A DNA stretch of 64,000 nucleotides from Acholoe squamosa (Eukaryota > Annelida > Polychaeta > Phyllodocida > Polynoidae). The stretch covers positions 18,314,641 through 18,378,640 of the forward strand of contig OX439044.1 in the NCBI GenBank assembly GCA_949317995.1. The letters are read 5' to 3'. The position numbers and the translations under genes are program-made. Shown here in pieces: positions 48,632 to 59,456 of this stretch. Each line of letters starts with the position of its first letter. Positions within the stretch are counted from its first letter, which is position 1. The notes beneath the pieces are model-generated. The model was not told the origin of the DNA and made no database searches. It saw nothing but the letters and a program-made list of their open reading frames with translations.

Positions 48632-48830
48632 AGGGTAAACTCGGCGCATAGCTACAGCTACTGAAATCCGTTTGACCTACTTACAAACCGGAAGTGACCT
48701 AGTTTTGGGACAGGAAGTGACCATATATGGGCATGTGACCTACTTTCTCGAGCTCTGATTGGCTGAGAGCTATGATCACGTGATCACAACAAATAAAAGT
48801 AAACAAAAACAAACCGATCACATGATTCTG
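48632..48830. repeat. Left terminal inverted repeat of the Polinton-derived element
   Basis: It pairs with 51490-51689. Shared blocks include GCGCATAGCTACAGCTACTG, CATATATGGGCATGTGACC and CTCTGATTGGCTGAGAGC. Confidence 0.8.
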
Positions 48831-49379
48831 CACATACGTTTCCACTACGTTGTCACGACGTTGGTTGTTACACATGTGAAAATCAACTCGAAGGCTTTTT
48901 TTGTGATTTTTTTACTTTTATTTTCACTACGCACACACACAAATTTCCATAAAATTCAAAAAAAATTTACCAAAATGTTACGGAAATTTTAAAAAATGCT
49001 ACTTTTACACACAAGATATCACTATGTGCAACAGAAAAGAGAGATTTTCAAATTTCCAAGGGCAAAGTGATTACTCCGTCTTGACACACGCATCTTTTGA
49101 TATACTGATAACTTAATCCCTGTTTCTTTTGTGAATAAGTACTGTCTTGATGATTTACCACTCTGAAACCCTTGTTGGACACCATAGCGTTTTTTTTCGG
49201 TTTTCAACACCTTTTTGTAATCTTCAGCTGTTAATTCATTTTGTTTTTGAAGCACTCCTTTGCAGCTCATTTTCTTTTTGACCCCTTCTCCACTTCCTAT
49301 GTAACATTTAGAGTTTTAAATAAGGCCGTCATCTCATATCCTTCCCACTCCACTTTGAAAAGACCTGGAGTTCTCTTGT

Positions 49380-50695
49380 CAAATGCCAGCCGTTGTTTAC
49401 AACACGGTGGAGGGAACCAAGTGTACCCCAGGCTTTTACATTCTATGTAGCTTTCCCGATGATAAGAGTTGTCCCACGCATCGAAGTCACCGCCCTGTAC
49501 ACATACCTGAGCGAAGCCGAACTATACCTGGAATTGGAAGTGGTAGCCGCCAACGGAACTACCGACCTAACGGCGACCAACAAGGTAGCATCGGTCAACA
49601 ACATTGCTCACGCTCTGTTTTCTTCATGTCAACTACTCGTCAATGGTGAAAAAGTGATGGGAAACAACGAGGAATACTCCTACAAGTCTAACCTCCTGGA
49701 CACCTTGAGCAGCAACAGAGAAGCCAAAGAGACCAGCCTGCGAGGATGTCACATGGAGGCGAGAACAGTCGAGAACAAGGGGTGGACAGCGAGGCGGGTC
49801 GAATTTGCCGCCAGGAAGAAACAAGCAGTCATCATGCACCCACACCTTGACCTAGTCAGACAGTGCAAAAAGCGCCCCACTATGAAATAAAGTTCATCTT
49901 TGAGAAGAACGACCCCAAATTTTACATGATGCAAATGTCCGACCAAGAGTTTTGGATCAAGATAACCAAAGCAGAAATGAGCATCAAGCAGATGACAGTC
50001 GACGGAGAGGTGGTCGACACTCACAATAAATGTGTCCTCAATCCGGAGTTCGGATCATTCAACTACTACATATCGAGGTGTAAAGTGACCAACCACACGC
50101 TGGACAGTTGTTCACAAGACTACAGGTGGACTCAACCGGACACCAGTCAAATCCCCACCTGTGTGATCTTGGCTATAGTCAAAGAGACGGCATAGGCAGG
50201 CAGCAAAACTGAGAACCCGTTCAACTATAGGCACTTCAACCTGAAGGAGGTCACTCTCAGATTCGAAGACAAAAAGTTTGAACTGAGAACGGCTTTTGAT
50301 ATTGACAGCTGCGTGAGAGCTTACCAAAAAATGTACACCGACAGCAGACTCTTAGCACTCGGACAAAACTGCGACATCTCTCTGGAGGAGTTTATGGACG
50401 GGCACTCATTCTTTTTTTTTCAACCTAACTCTGGACAGAACTCCAGAAAATTCTCGTCTCAACCTCATCAAACAAGTTCATGGACGGGCACTCGTTCTTC
50501 ATTTTTGACCTAGCTCTTGACAGAACTCTAGAAGATTCTCCCATCAACCTCATCAAACAAGGAAAACTAAGCGTAGCGCTCAAGTTCACTTCTCCCACCA
50601 TCCACGCCATTTCAGCCTTCCTGTGTTCCTTCTACGACAAAAACATTCAACACACAGCTGACCGCCTCCCGCTGACCAACTATCACATGAACTAA
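49380..50695 (+). pseudogene. Polinton capsid-like gene (fossil)
   Basis: Stretches such as TALYTYLSEAELYLELEVVA, WTARRVEFAARKKQAVIMHP and FEKNDPKFYMMQMSDQEFW resemble the F54H12.2-like capsid proteins found in invertebrate Polintons. The region is broken into several pieces (about three to four breaks). It is higher in GC than its flanks. Confidence 0.6.
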
Positions 50696-50697
50696 GA

Positions 50698-51126
50698 ATG
50701 AAAACTGGCGACATCACCGCCATGTTGAAAAACCATCTGCACACACAAAGTCACTACCTCAGAACTTTTTCCAGCGACCAATGTCCTAAAACTCAGAAAC
50801 CCTCCACAAGCAACACAGACCCTAGTGCTGAACCGGGTCAACATTGGGTGGCTTTTTATGTGAAAGAAAACAGTCATGTTTTCTACTTGACCCCTATGGC
50901 ATACCACCTCCAACTATATACTACTGCATCCACTTTCTCATGTCAAAGCAAGGACCCCTTTCACACGGTGAAAACCTTCTCTCAACTACCGAAGAACCTA
51001 GTGGGCAAAATAGTGGGGCATCCCGCACATGTACGGATGAATTACATGCACATGGTTGACGACGTGCAACAAATAAAAGTTGGAGTGGAACTAGTCCTGG
51101 AACTCTTAGACAAGTTGGTGAACTAA
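50698..51126 (+). pseudogene. Polinton adenain-like cysteine protease (fossil)
   Basis: The N-terminal part (MKTGDITAMLKNHLH and NTDPSAEPGQHWVAFYVKEN) matches the Polinton/adenovirus maturation protease, including the conserved HWVAF block. It follows directly after the capsid-like region, as expected for the family. It looks broken (about one break). Confidence 0.72.
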
Positions 51127-51489
51127 ATGACCACGTTGGAGGAAAGAGTTGGAAAATGAAACACCGCCAGCAGCGAGAAATTGGGGTGTTCTTGGAACTG
51201 TACTAAAAACTCTATTAGAATCTTGAATGTGTGTTTGTGTATAACCCTTTTAGTATTGCAAATTAAAGTGAGAGTAAAATGGAAAAAAGCCTTGTCTTTC
51301 AAATGTGTTAGCAGCATAATAGAAACGTTGTAGGTGTAGAACATAATGTGCAACCACACCCCATGGGGACTATAGAAATAAACAAGCTACAGCCAGCTGC
51401 TACAACAGCTGGCGGTGTGTGTACATTGGGTAAAAATCGGTTTGTTTTTGTTTACGTTTTCTACTGGGGCGACCATGCCAACCATGTGG

Positions 51490-51689
51490 TCGGTTTGTCT
51501 TTGTTCACTTTTATTTGTTATCACATGATCATCACGTGATGATGTCATAGCTCTCAGCCAATCAGAGTTTGAGAAAGTAGGTCACATGCCCATATATGGT
51601 CACTTACGGTTTCAAAACTAGGTCACTTCTGGTTCATAAGTAGGTCAAACAGATTTCAGTAGCTGTAGCTATGCGCTGAGTTTACCCCT
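51490..51689. repeat. Right terminal inverted repeat of the Polinton-derived element
   Basis: It is the reverse complement of the left repeat with scattered substitutions and a few small indels near its inner end, where ATCACGTGATGATCATG-like palindromes occur. Confidence 0.8.
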
Positions 51690-52218
51690 ATATACCACTA
51701 GTAAGACATCAGGTCCTTGACTTTGTACTTTAATAGCACCCTTCTACTAGCAGCGAGACACTGCATCAGAACAGAAACTTTTCTCAAGGCCACCATTAAA
51801 TGAGTTAGCATGACATTCAAATGATACTGAGTGCCACCTGGGGTTGGAAAATCAAGTTTAATTTCAATAAATTTCTATTGCAATAATGGGCCAACCACCC
51901 CACAGGGATATAATAATGTCATGTAAGTAGTAATAAAAGATGTCTTTAAATAAGACTGGTATGGCCATAAACGATAGAGAAACTATGTAGCATATATATA
52001 GTATATAATATTATAGTAATTCTACTTGGCAATATTATGTATATTACTACTTGACCACAATGCAGTGGAGGAATGGACTAACAGCATCACAGCATAAATT
52101 GGTGGGTGTTAAAATGAAGTGAAAGGGGTAGTTTAATTGATGCCATTTAATGAAGTAAATAACGATCTGACAGTCAGGGGGCTCGCCAACAGAGTTGACA
52201 TAACGTAACTTCATCGGA
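51690..52218. other. Nothing recognised
   Basis: AT-rich spacer between the Polinton-derived element and the split SINE. Confidence 0.35.
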
Positions 52219-52914
52219 GGGCTTCCCTAGCCCACTTAAAAGGGTCTATGTCTACTCTTTCCTATCCCTACGGATGTGAGTGGTGCACATATATATGTCC
52301 GTGCACTGACACATTCCTCTGTGAAATTGTGCAATGTAGTTCTTGCCATGAATATGACCGTAGCTGTTGGCAGCCCTGTGAACAGAAATCACCTGCCTCT
52401 AGCCTGTGCCACTGATCCTATTTTGGCCGTAACACTATGGGGGAAAAGATCACTGGTAGTTCTATTGGCAGGTGATCCTAATCAGGCTGATGCTAGAGGG
52501 ATGTGATCTTCGCGAGCTTTGAATCTTGAGGCCCAAGTAGGTCAAGAGGTCATGACGTCACACGCTGTGATGGCGGCCAACCAGCAGCCAGAGTCTGCCA
52601 CCGGTGTGCAGTGATAGTGGAATTACAAAGATAAGGGATTAATAGTGAACCAAATAATCATCCTCCAAGCTCTAATAGAACTAGAAACAATTAAAGGGCG
52701 AATGATACTGTTCCTACGCCTCCTGTCAGTGACTGACAGCTGTGTTTGCTGTGTATACAAAGATAAGATCAACTGGCTCTTGCACTACCAGTGATCTTAT
52801 TCCTCATAGTGTTACGGCCAAAATAGGATCAGTGGTGCATGCTAGAGGCTTGTGACATTCTGTTCAGAGGGGACCTGTCAGAATGGCCTTAAACAACTAT
52901 TATTCACTCACTCC
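52219..52914 (+). mobile_element. SINE-like repeat split by a foldback insertion
   Basis: The head and middle of the SINE (GGGCTTCCCTAGCCCACTT to GACCGTAGCTG) lie at 52219-52366. The missing 3' part (GAATGGCCTTAAACAACTAT plus CACTCACTC tail) resumes at 52881-52914. Confidence 0.75.
52367..52880. mobile_element. Foldback element inside a SINE
   Basis: The left arm (GAACAGAA...CCACTGATCCTATTTTGGCC, GTAACACTATG) is mirrored by the right arm (CATAGTGTTACGGCCAAAAT, AGGATCAGTGG...TTCTGTTC). An inner AAGATCACTGGTAGT / ACTACCAGTGATCTT pair continues the arms. The centre (52500-52770) is unique and non-coding. Confidence 0.75.
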
Positions 52915-52980
52915 TCTTCATCGGAAAAATTGAAAAAGCTCAAATTTCCACCCACATACATATTGTTAGTGGTCATGGTT

Positions 52981-53011
52981 ATTACTTGATTGACTAGACG
53001 TCAATCAAGTA
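52981..53011. repeat. Palindrome ACTTGATTGAC/GTCAATCAAGT
   Basis: 11-bp perfect arms around TAGAC. Confidence 0.7.
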
Positions 53012-53774
53012 TTTACTTCTATCTAAACCTTACCATATTTTGCAGATACAGTGTCTCATGAGCATTGCAAAGCTGTTACCTTATAGGACAGGCACCCTGT
53101 ATAAATCTATGGTGCTGACAAGGCATATTAAGAGGGCTACTAGCAGATTATTCACACATGGGAATAGAGTATTGATGTTGTCACACCTGGGTAATCCTTA
53201 ACCCTTTAACAGGCCACCTACATAATATGTACACCCATACAAAGGCCTTGTTGCCCTAAGGTTGGTATGATGCACTAACACTCTGTGTCCCTTGAGGTAC
53301 TCAACTAGTTCCACTTTAGCTAATCTCAAAATGCCACTACAAGAGTGTTAGCCAGGCACCTCTCTAAAGGGAACCTTTAAACCTTGCACATAGGCATCAC
53401 TGACTTTTAGCCCTTTAAGAACAGGATCACTTACACAATCTTATTATCTGATTGACTAGACATCAATTTCTAGCATTGCAGCCCTGGTGAGTTATGGCCA
53501 TAGTACATGATAGTCAATCATACTTGTGCCTGTGGCACAGCCTTAGACATTTTACTTCTGTATGTGATCCAACATGGCATATCTATATCGATCAATGTCC
53601 ACGCTTGTGCATGGATGGTTATGCGTCCAGAGTATTATTGTTTGGGTCACTGCTCTAATGTACAATGGAATGGACCTCCAGGTCACCAAGGTCATAGGCA
53701 GTGCATATAGGAAGGTCCAGTTGCATATACATGTATTGGCCTACAGCCGCCTCAGACAAAGTAACAGAGGGATG

Positions 53775-53777
<3 letters not shown>
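53012..53777. other. Nothing supported
   Basis: No gene or repeat of note; several open frames lack coding character. Confidence 0.3.

Positions 53778-53866
<89 letters not shown>
53778..53866. repeat. (GA)n-(GACA)n compound microsatellite
   Basis: A pure GA tract changes to GACA repeats at about 53827. Confidence 0.95.
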
Positions 53867-53867
<1 letters not shown>

Positions 53868-54214
53868 GCGAGCAGAGCCTGACAGGTAGAAAGGAGAAAG
53901 GCATAAATACACACGCCAAATTCACTATAAAATTCATAAGGCTATCATTATACCATATATAGACATATCACTTAATCACAGAGAAGGATGCCTTTAGAGT
54001 AATTGGGTTATATAGTGTTATACCACGATTTCGGAACTTCCAGTGGTTTTATATGCGATATATACGTGGTATATTCTGCATATACCACCCATGTGCGTTT
54101 TTAGAATTTTTGGTATATACTTTTTCAGGGTCAAGTTGGACTTAGAATATTTTTGGAAATTATGGCAGCTATACAAAGTTAATCTAGCCATTTTCCATAG
54201 TGAAAAATCGTGCC

Positions 54215-54290
54215 AACTCGTATGAGAATTGAACCCCGGCCGCAGTGGTGGTAGGCGAAGGCCTTAGCCATAGCGCCACACTGAACGGTG
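54215..54290 (-). mobile_element. tRNA-derived SINE head
   Basis: Read on minus: TGTGGCGCTATGGCTAAGGC, then TGCGGCCGGGGTTCAATTCT, with TGGCTAAGG as an A-box-like and GGTTCAATTCT as a B-box-like pol III promoter element, about 45 bp apart. It does not fold as a complete tRNA, so it is read as a SINE head rather than a gene. Confidence 0.6.
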
Positions 54291-54344
54291 ATGAAATCCA
54301 ATGCGAAAATAATAAGTTCTAACCTGCTATGTTTCCAGTCAGTT

Positions 54345-54735
54345 TTCGTATGGAATCCAACCATGACATGTTATAATATCGAAATCCCAAGAAGTTTTCG
54401 ATCCATAGACGAGGAATGCGTGCTAATTTTCTCCATTTTCTTCGATATAAATAAGAATCCATTGATTTTTCCATCGTACGCCCGTGGCCGCTCTGCTTCC
54501 TCGTACAGCGAGCGGATGACCTATATCTACATCCGGGCCACTGACACACTTTCGCCGAACAAGGAGGCGGGTGGGAATGGCCGGACCGCGACTCGCGTAT
54601 GTTGGGAAAATCAATGGATTCTCCTTTATTTTGAATATATTGGACATATCAAGCATGGAGTACTCATCTAGGATGTCTAAGGATATGTATGTTTTAATTT
54701 GAAAACTTGTCATGGTTGGATTCCATACGAAAAGT
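54345..54735. repeat. Large imperfect inverted repeat, about 135-bp arms
   Basis: TTTTCGTATGGAATCCAACC in the left arm (54345) is mirrored near 54720. The pair AAGAATCCATTGATTTTTCC / GGGAAAATCAATGGATTCTC closes the arms at about 54473 and 54604. The centre is CpG-rich. Long frames cross the whole palindrome on both strands. Confidence 0.7.
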
Positions 54736-54902
54736 GACTGTATACACAGCGGTACCTCTCCCGGCAAGGAACAAAAACAATGGCTTCGCGCAGAGCGGAC
54801 ACAGGCCGTGTCGCTTGCACTTACAAAATGTCTTCTCCTGGCTATATTCTTTGGATTTGAGGTAAGAAATTGATACAAAATGGAGGAAATGGTGGTATAA
54901 AC

Positions 54903-55023
54903 CTAATAGGTCATGGATGTTGGAGCCCACGGGGAGTCTATGCTGGATATACCCTCGCCGCTCCGGGGCTCGGGTATATCCAGCATAGACTCCCCTAGGG
55001 CTCCAACATCCATGATCTATTAG
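54903..55023. mobile_element. Hairpin MITE, 52-bp arms
   Basis: CATGGATGTTGGAGCCC pairs with GGGCTCCAACATCCATG, and AGTCTATGCTGGATATACCC with its complement. 49 of 52 arm positions match, around a 17-base GC-rich loop (54955-54971). Confidence 0.8.
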
Positions 55024-56029
55024 CTTATTATCCTATTTATCCTCCAGTGCCTATGTGCAGACCTAATAACAGGCACTCCACACAATGGTTACCCAGACAT
55101 ATCACTATGGGCCCCATGACGTCACAGAGTGCATCAATATCACATGTTCCGGTCGATTCCCCTGATATAGCCGGATATGCCAAAGAGACTCCCAGTCTCT
55201 ACTGAGTGACTTAGCCTTTTATCGGCCATCTAGCCGCATGCATAACCTGTTATTATACAGATGTTTTTCCTCCACTGGAGAGAACACCTGTTAAAAGGAT
55301 TTTCTTGTTGGTCCAACATTGGATTACAGAGGGAATATCAACCTCTGTTAGTTTTTGATCCACGCTTAAGAACCATTGTGCTGTTATTTGCATGATGAGT
55401 TCTGTCTAAGCATTTGTTTCTGTTCTTTTACAATAAAGGCCTCAGTAAAGATATAAATTACAGAGGTTCAAGTGATTCGAAAGGGACCATACCCTCTTTA
55501 AATAACCGTATGCATCCCAATTTCAATGCCCATAGTATCATAAGGCTTTCCATAATGCGCTTGAATTAAAACCCTACTATTTAATTAACCTATCCTTTTG
55601 TATTTAAGTATTAAAGTCAAATGATCCTCACTTCATTTGGTAAATATATCGTGAAGGCTTTGGATACAGGCATGATGCGCACAAACCAAACCTGCAATTA
55701 AATGACAAATTTCAGATGAAATATCATGTTCGTCATGATCACTCACATTTTATATTACATGTAGTTAGTGTTTAGAAGTGTTTCAATTCCATCCCAAGAT
55801 TCCCATGTCACGGAAAGGGTCTTCATATCCTTATGCAGCCCCCATGCTCAGCTCATTAGGTCCAGCTATGTTCTACCTCATCCGCAATGCAAAAGTTGGC
55901 ACTTGAATTAGTGCATGGCATCCAAATCGGTCTGATATTTGTTTTAGTGGTACTTTTCACTCCGAAATACGTGGAAAGGGAGTATATTTGGGATCTCAGA
56001 ATGCACATCGTGTCAGTATGGCTTTGGGA
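55024..56029. other. Nothing supported
   Basis: AT-rich with TTTAATTAAC-type motifs near 55580. No gene. Confidence 0.3.
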
Positions 56030-56600
56030 GTGCGGGGCAGGAAAGGTGTAAAGGCAGATTTGCCCTCTGTGTGCCAAACAAAAGAGTGACTAGGAGAATG
56101 ACCATGGTCTTTCAAAAAGAAATCTGCCATAAGAATTTACGCTCATGAGATTTGCCAAATACATGCATGTACGATTAAACAAACCCCTGGACAAAGCCAC
56201 AAAAGAAATCACAGCAGCATTATCTCTAAATCGATACTGACTTTTGGGGAAAAAAAAACAGGAGCAATCAAGAGGGAAGCCAGAAGTCAAGCATATTATA
56301 AATGCTTGATTGCTTTTGCTCTAATATTTTTTTGGTGTCATGTTATTAAAGACTCGCATCCTTGTCCTTAAGACAGATCCCAAAGGAATACTTTGAATCC
56401 ACACAGAAAATGCTATAAAAAGGCCACGGGAAAAAGGTGAAAGGATACAGATCTATAAAAATAAATGAAAATGTGAGGATACAGCTCCCACGGGACATTT
56501 GATGTCCCTTTACTGGTGACATTTCTCATTTCTATGTTTGCCCATTTGGGGGCTCAGCGCATGTTGTCAGAATAAATAAACAATTTTATGGCTTGTTTCT
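56030..56600. repeat. Diverged duplicate block, copy A
   Basis: It aligns in the same order and orientation with 62229-62770: GCAGATTTGCCCTCTGTG, AAAGAAATCACAGCAGCAT, TTGCTTTTGCTCTAATATTT, GTTATTAAAGACTCGCATCC and GAATAAATAAACAATTTTAT. No frame is kept between the copies, so it is not coding. Confidence 0.7.
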
Positions 56601-56601
56601 G

Positions 56602-57528
56602 CCCAGCTAGCACCTTACGTAAAAAAGACGTCCAATACTTGTCATATTCATGTTATTACGTGGAACCGACCAGATCATTATGTCATTAGGAGGTAAAGAC
56701 TTTTACGTGAAGAACTGACTAGATGTTGATGTAAAAGATACATCCTATATGGGATGTAAAAAGGACATGTCCTATTTGACATCATGATGATGTCTTTATC
56801 TGGTGCAATCATACACATCATATGCTGTCATGAATATGCTATGATATTAGGGGTGTTAAAATGATGTGTGCCATTTGACATCAATAACACATCTCATAGT
56901 AGTTATTTTGCAATGTAATAAAGTGACACATGAGTGATGTCTAAAATACATCTTGATCTGGATAAACTTGGGACATTACAGAATAACATCTATTTCTTGT
57001 CCCTTTGCTCTTGAAAAAAAAAGATATGTTACCAGCAATACTACAAATACTTGTTTACTGAATAAATCAAGCATACTAAATATTACATGAGATATTTATG
57101 TCATTATGATGTGAAGTCAAAGCTTTTGTATTCTTGTAAGAATACGACATAACGATTATACCCCCTAGATAGTTCTGATATCTGACACAAGGGGTCTCAT
57201 CTAGGCACTTTACTCACTACCTGATCTGCATTGCCACATTCCCCAATAAATAGTTGGATCAAAGTGAACTAACCACCTGCAGTTATTGGAATGAACTGAA
57301 AGAACGGTCTTCTTCAATATGTTCTCTGTTGTTTCTGTGACATTCAAATGAGAAATAATGACTACAAAAACAATGCACATGATAGACACCTCTTTTAGGC
57401 CTTAAGAAAATATATAAGAACCAATATTGACTTCAAGTAGACATCACACCCTGGCCTCTGGGCTAGGTTAAATCTGTAGTGCCCTTCCTATGGATATGCA
57501 ATACCTGTGAATATTTTCACTAAACAGG

Positions 57529-57564
<36 letters not shown>

Positions 57565-58016
57565 TGTGGAGATTAACCATGCAGGATGCGATATTCACAT
57601 CTAATAGACATAATATTCTTATGCCTCAGGATATCTCTCATTGAGGTATCCTATCTGACTATGATTTGGGGTCAGTATTCCCATTTTAGTAGTATCTTTC
57701 ATGTAATGTTGGCATCTTTATATCACATCACGTTTGTATGGTTGCACTTATGTTGAAATTATATCTATGAGTAACATCCTATTTATGACATAAACCATAG
57801 TCAGCTTACATGTCAAGATAAACATCTTTTTGATGATCTTCAAGTACATCATATTGACGTATGATATGTACCTGCAGAGACATCTCATAATGACATGAAA
57901 ACGTCTTGCACATATGATGGTTTTTTTCTACAAAATGCGTGCGATAATATTATGTCTGTGAGGATAAGCACAATATGTAAAAATGAAGTGATTTACTATG
58001 AGTTTTGCTAGTTGGG
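56602..58016. mobile_element. 1.4-kb element with CCCARCTAGCA ends
   Basis: The left end CCCAGCTAGCACC mirrors the right end TTTTGCTAGTTGGG. Inside are repeated GATGTAAAA, TGACATCATGATGATGTC and ACGTC modules in both orientations and a short (TA)n at 57534-57561. The ends resemble those of the 46494-46874 element. No ORF. Confidence 0.65.
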
Positions 58017-58061
58017 TGCATCTTTAAACGTCCATTATATAGGTAAGCCAAGCATCAACAC

Positions 58062-58262
58062 ATGGAGGAAGAAGACTTTGCTACAAGCACCCATTACATG
58101 TTATCCAACCAGATAAGAGACAAATTAAAGCTTATTCATTTCCCACTCACAGAGAAGCCGCTGCAACTGGTCAAAAAAGAGATCAACATTTTCAAAAAGG
58201 GTAAGACCTATAATGCCTTTGCCTGCTGCTGAAGCATCTTGTCTGGGGATACCAGTATCATT
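58062..58262. other. Exon-like segment, strand ambiguous
   Basis: On plus, MEEEDFATSTHYMLSNQIRD and then KLKLIHFPLTEKPLQLVKKE run to a donor-like AAAAAGG|gtaaga. On minus, from an acceptor-like tatccccag, a frame ends FFDQLQRLLCEWEMNKL and a stop. Both look protein-like; at most one is real. It begins 45 bp beyond the end of the element at 56602-58016. Confidence 0.2.
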
Positions 58263-59456
58263 GTACAAGGGAGGCCTTAAATATGACATGAACGATAAAT
58301 AAAGCGACACAGCAGGTGAAAATTTCAGTAACCATTTAGGAGGCAATATTTAATCTTTATCAAACATGACACATAAGATTAAAGTCACAACCCTATTCAA
58401 TGATACCTACTATTAATCAAGAAGGTATATAAAGTATGTAAAGGAGAGCAGTTTGTTTCAAGCGAAAATGGATGTACCTAGTTTTATTCCATATACCCTC
58501 CAGCAGCCTCGCATCTCACCCGCGTGTATCACTAGACCTACAGGGACAGACAATATTGACAATACATTCTCCCACTGATCTGAGGTTTACATAGGGTGCT
58601 TTATGATTTCAAATGTTCACTCATTACTAAAGCACGCCTTCAATGGTGAAAGGTGTTTGCCATAAGGAGAACTTGATAGGCCAAACCTACTCTGGTGCCC
58701 TGAGGTATTGACCCATCTCATGCCTTGAAGAGATCAACCATATCTTATTCCCAAGAGTGATGAAATGAAGCAGAATGTCACAAGCTTATATCTCCCCCTT
58801 ATAGGCTGTAAGTTACATGTTAATTATCAAATAGGAAACAGAGAGAGTTCCATGTAATGTTACAGCTGAAAATTTAGAACCAGCCCAGGATACCATGGAT
58901 GGATTAAGAGCTTCTAAACTTGACTCTATCACCAAGTCAAGGTAATGAGGCTGCTTTGGGTTAAGTTGGTTTGGACATGTCATCAGTGTCTACATTCACA
59001 AGCTATTTAACACCTCAATTTGTTGGACCTTCTCATTAAAGCTAGCATGAGACTGAGAGCTTCGTATGAACACCACCCCCCCCTCTAACACAGACACAAC
59101 AAAGATTCATTAGAACCAGAATAAGACAGTCTCATTAGTCATAGTCAGTCCTTAGCTGGAACAGACACATAAAGAATGTACCAACTCCAATTATTCAGGA
59201 CACTTTTTCGTCAACCAGTGGTAAGCATGGTAAGCACCCTCCACTCAGCAGTTGTTTTTCATCTGTCATCAGTAACAGCATTGTTTTTATCACCTTGTGA
59301 TTTCATGTATATATTTCTGCTGTAAGTGCTCATTGGTTAGCAATGAATGATATAGATGAAAATACATATGTGTCTGGTGCACAAGAGACGTGTACAGTTG
59401 ACAGCTGGTTGAAGGCAAAGATTAAACACCCCGAATTCAAATCAAATTTAGGCCCC
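58263..59456. other. Nothing supported
   Basis: No gene, RNA or repeat recognised in this 1.2 kb. Confidence 0.3.

Larger units (their letters stand above)
48632..51689 (+). mobile_element. Polinton/Maverick-derived element, short and broken
   Basis: A 3.06-kb unit is bounded by inverted repeats of about 200 bp (48632-48830 and 51490-51689). Their first 140 bases are about 92% identical by eye, so it is old but not ancient. Inside are a capsid-protein-like region and an adenain-like protease gene, in that order and both on plus. Full Polintons are about 15-20 kb and carry an integrase and a protein-primed polymerase; neither is present. It is broken and would be non-autonomous. The ends read AGGG(G)TAAACTC; no exact target duplication is clear. 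Confidence 0.72.

Noticed and set aside
52560-52600. Second ATGGCGG start context (GTGATGGCGGCC)
   Set aside because: Lies in the centre of a foldback element and opens no useful frame.
54215-54290. Genuine tRNA gene
   Set aside because: Box-like promoter elements are present but no full cloverleaf can be formed; read as a SINE head.
54423-54878. 151-residue minus-strand frame
   Set aside because: Runs straight through an inverted repeat; kept only as an observation about the arms.
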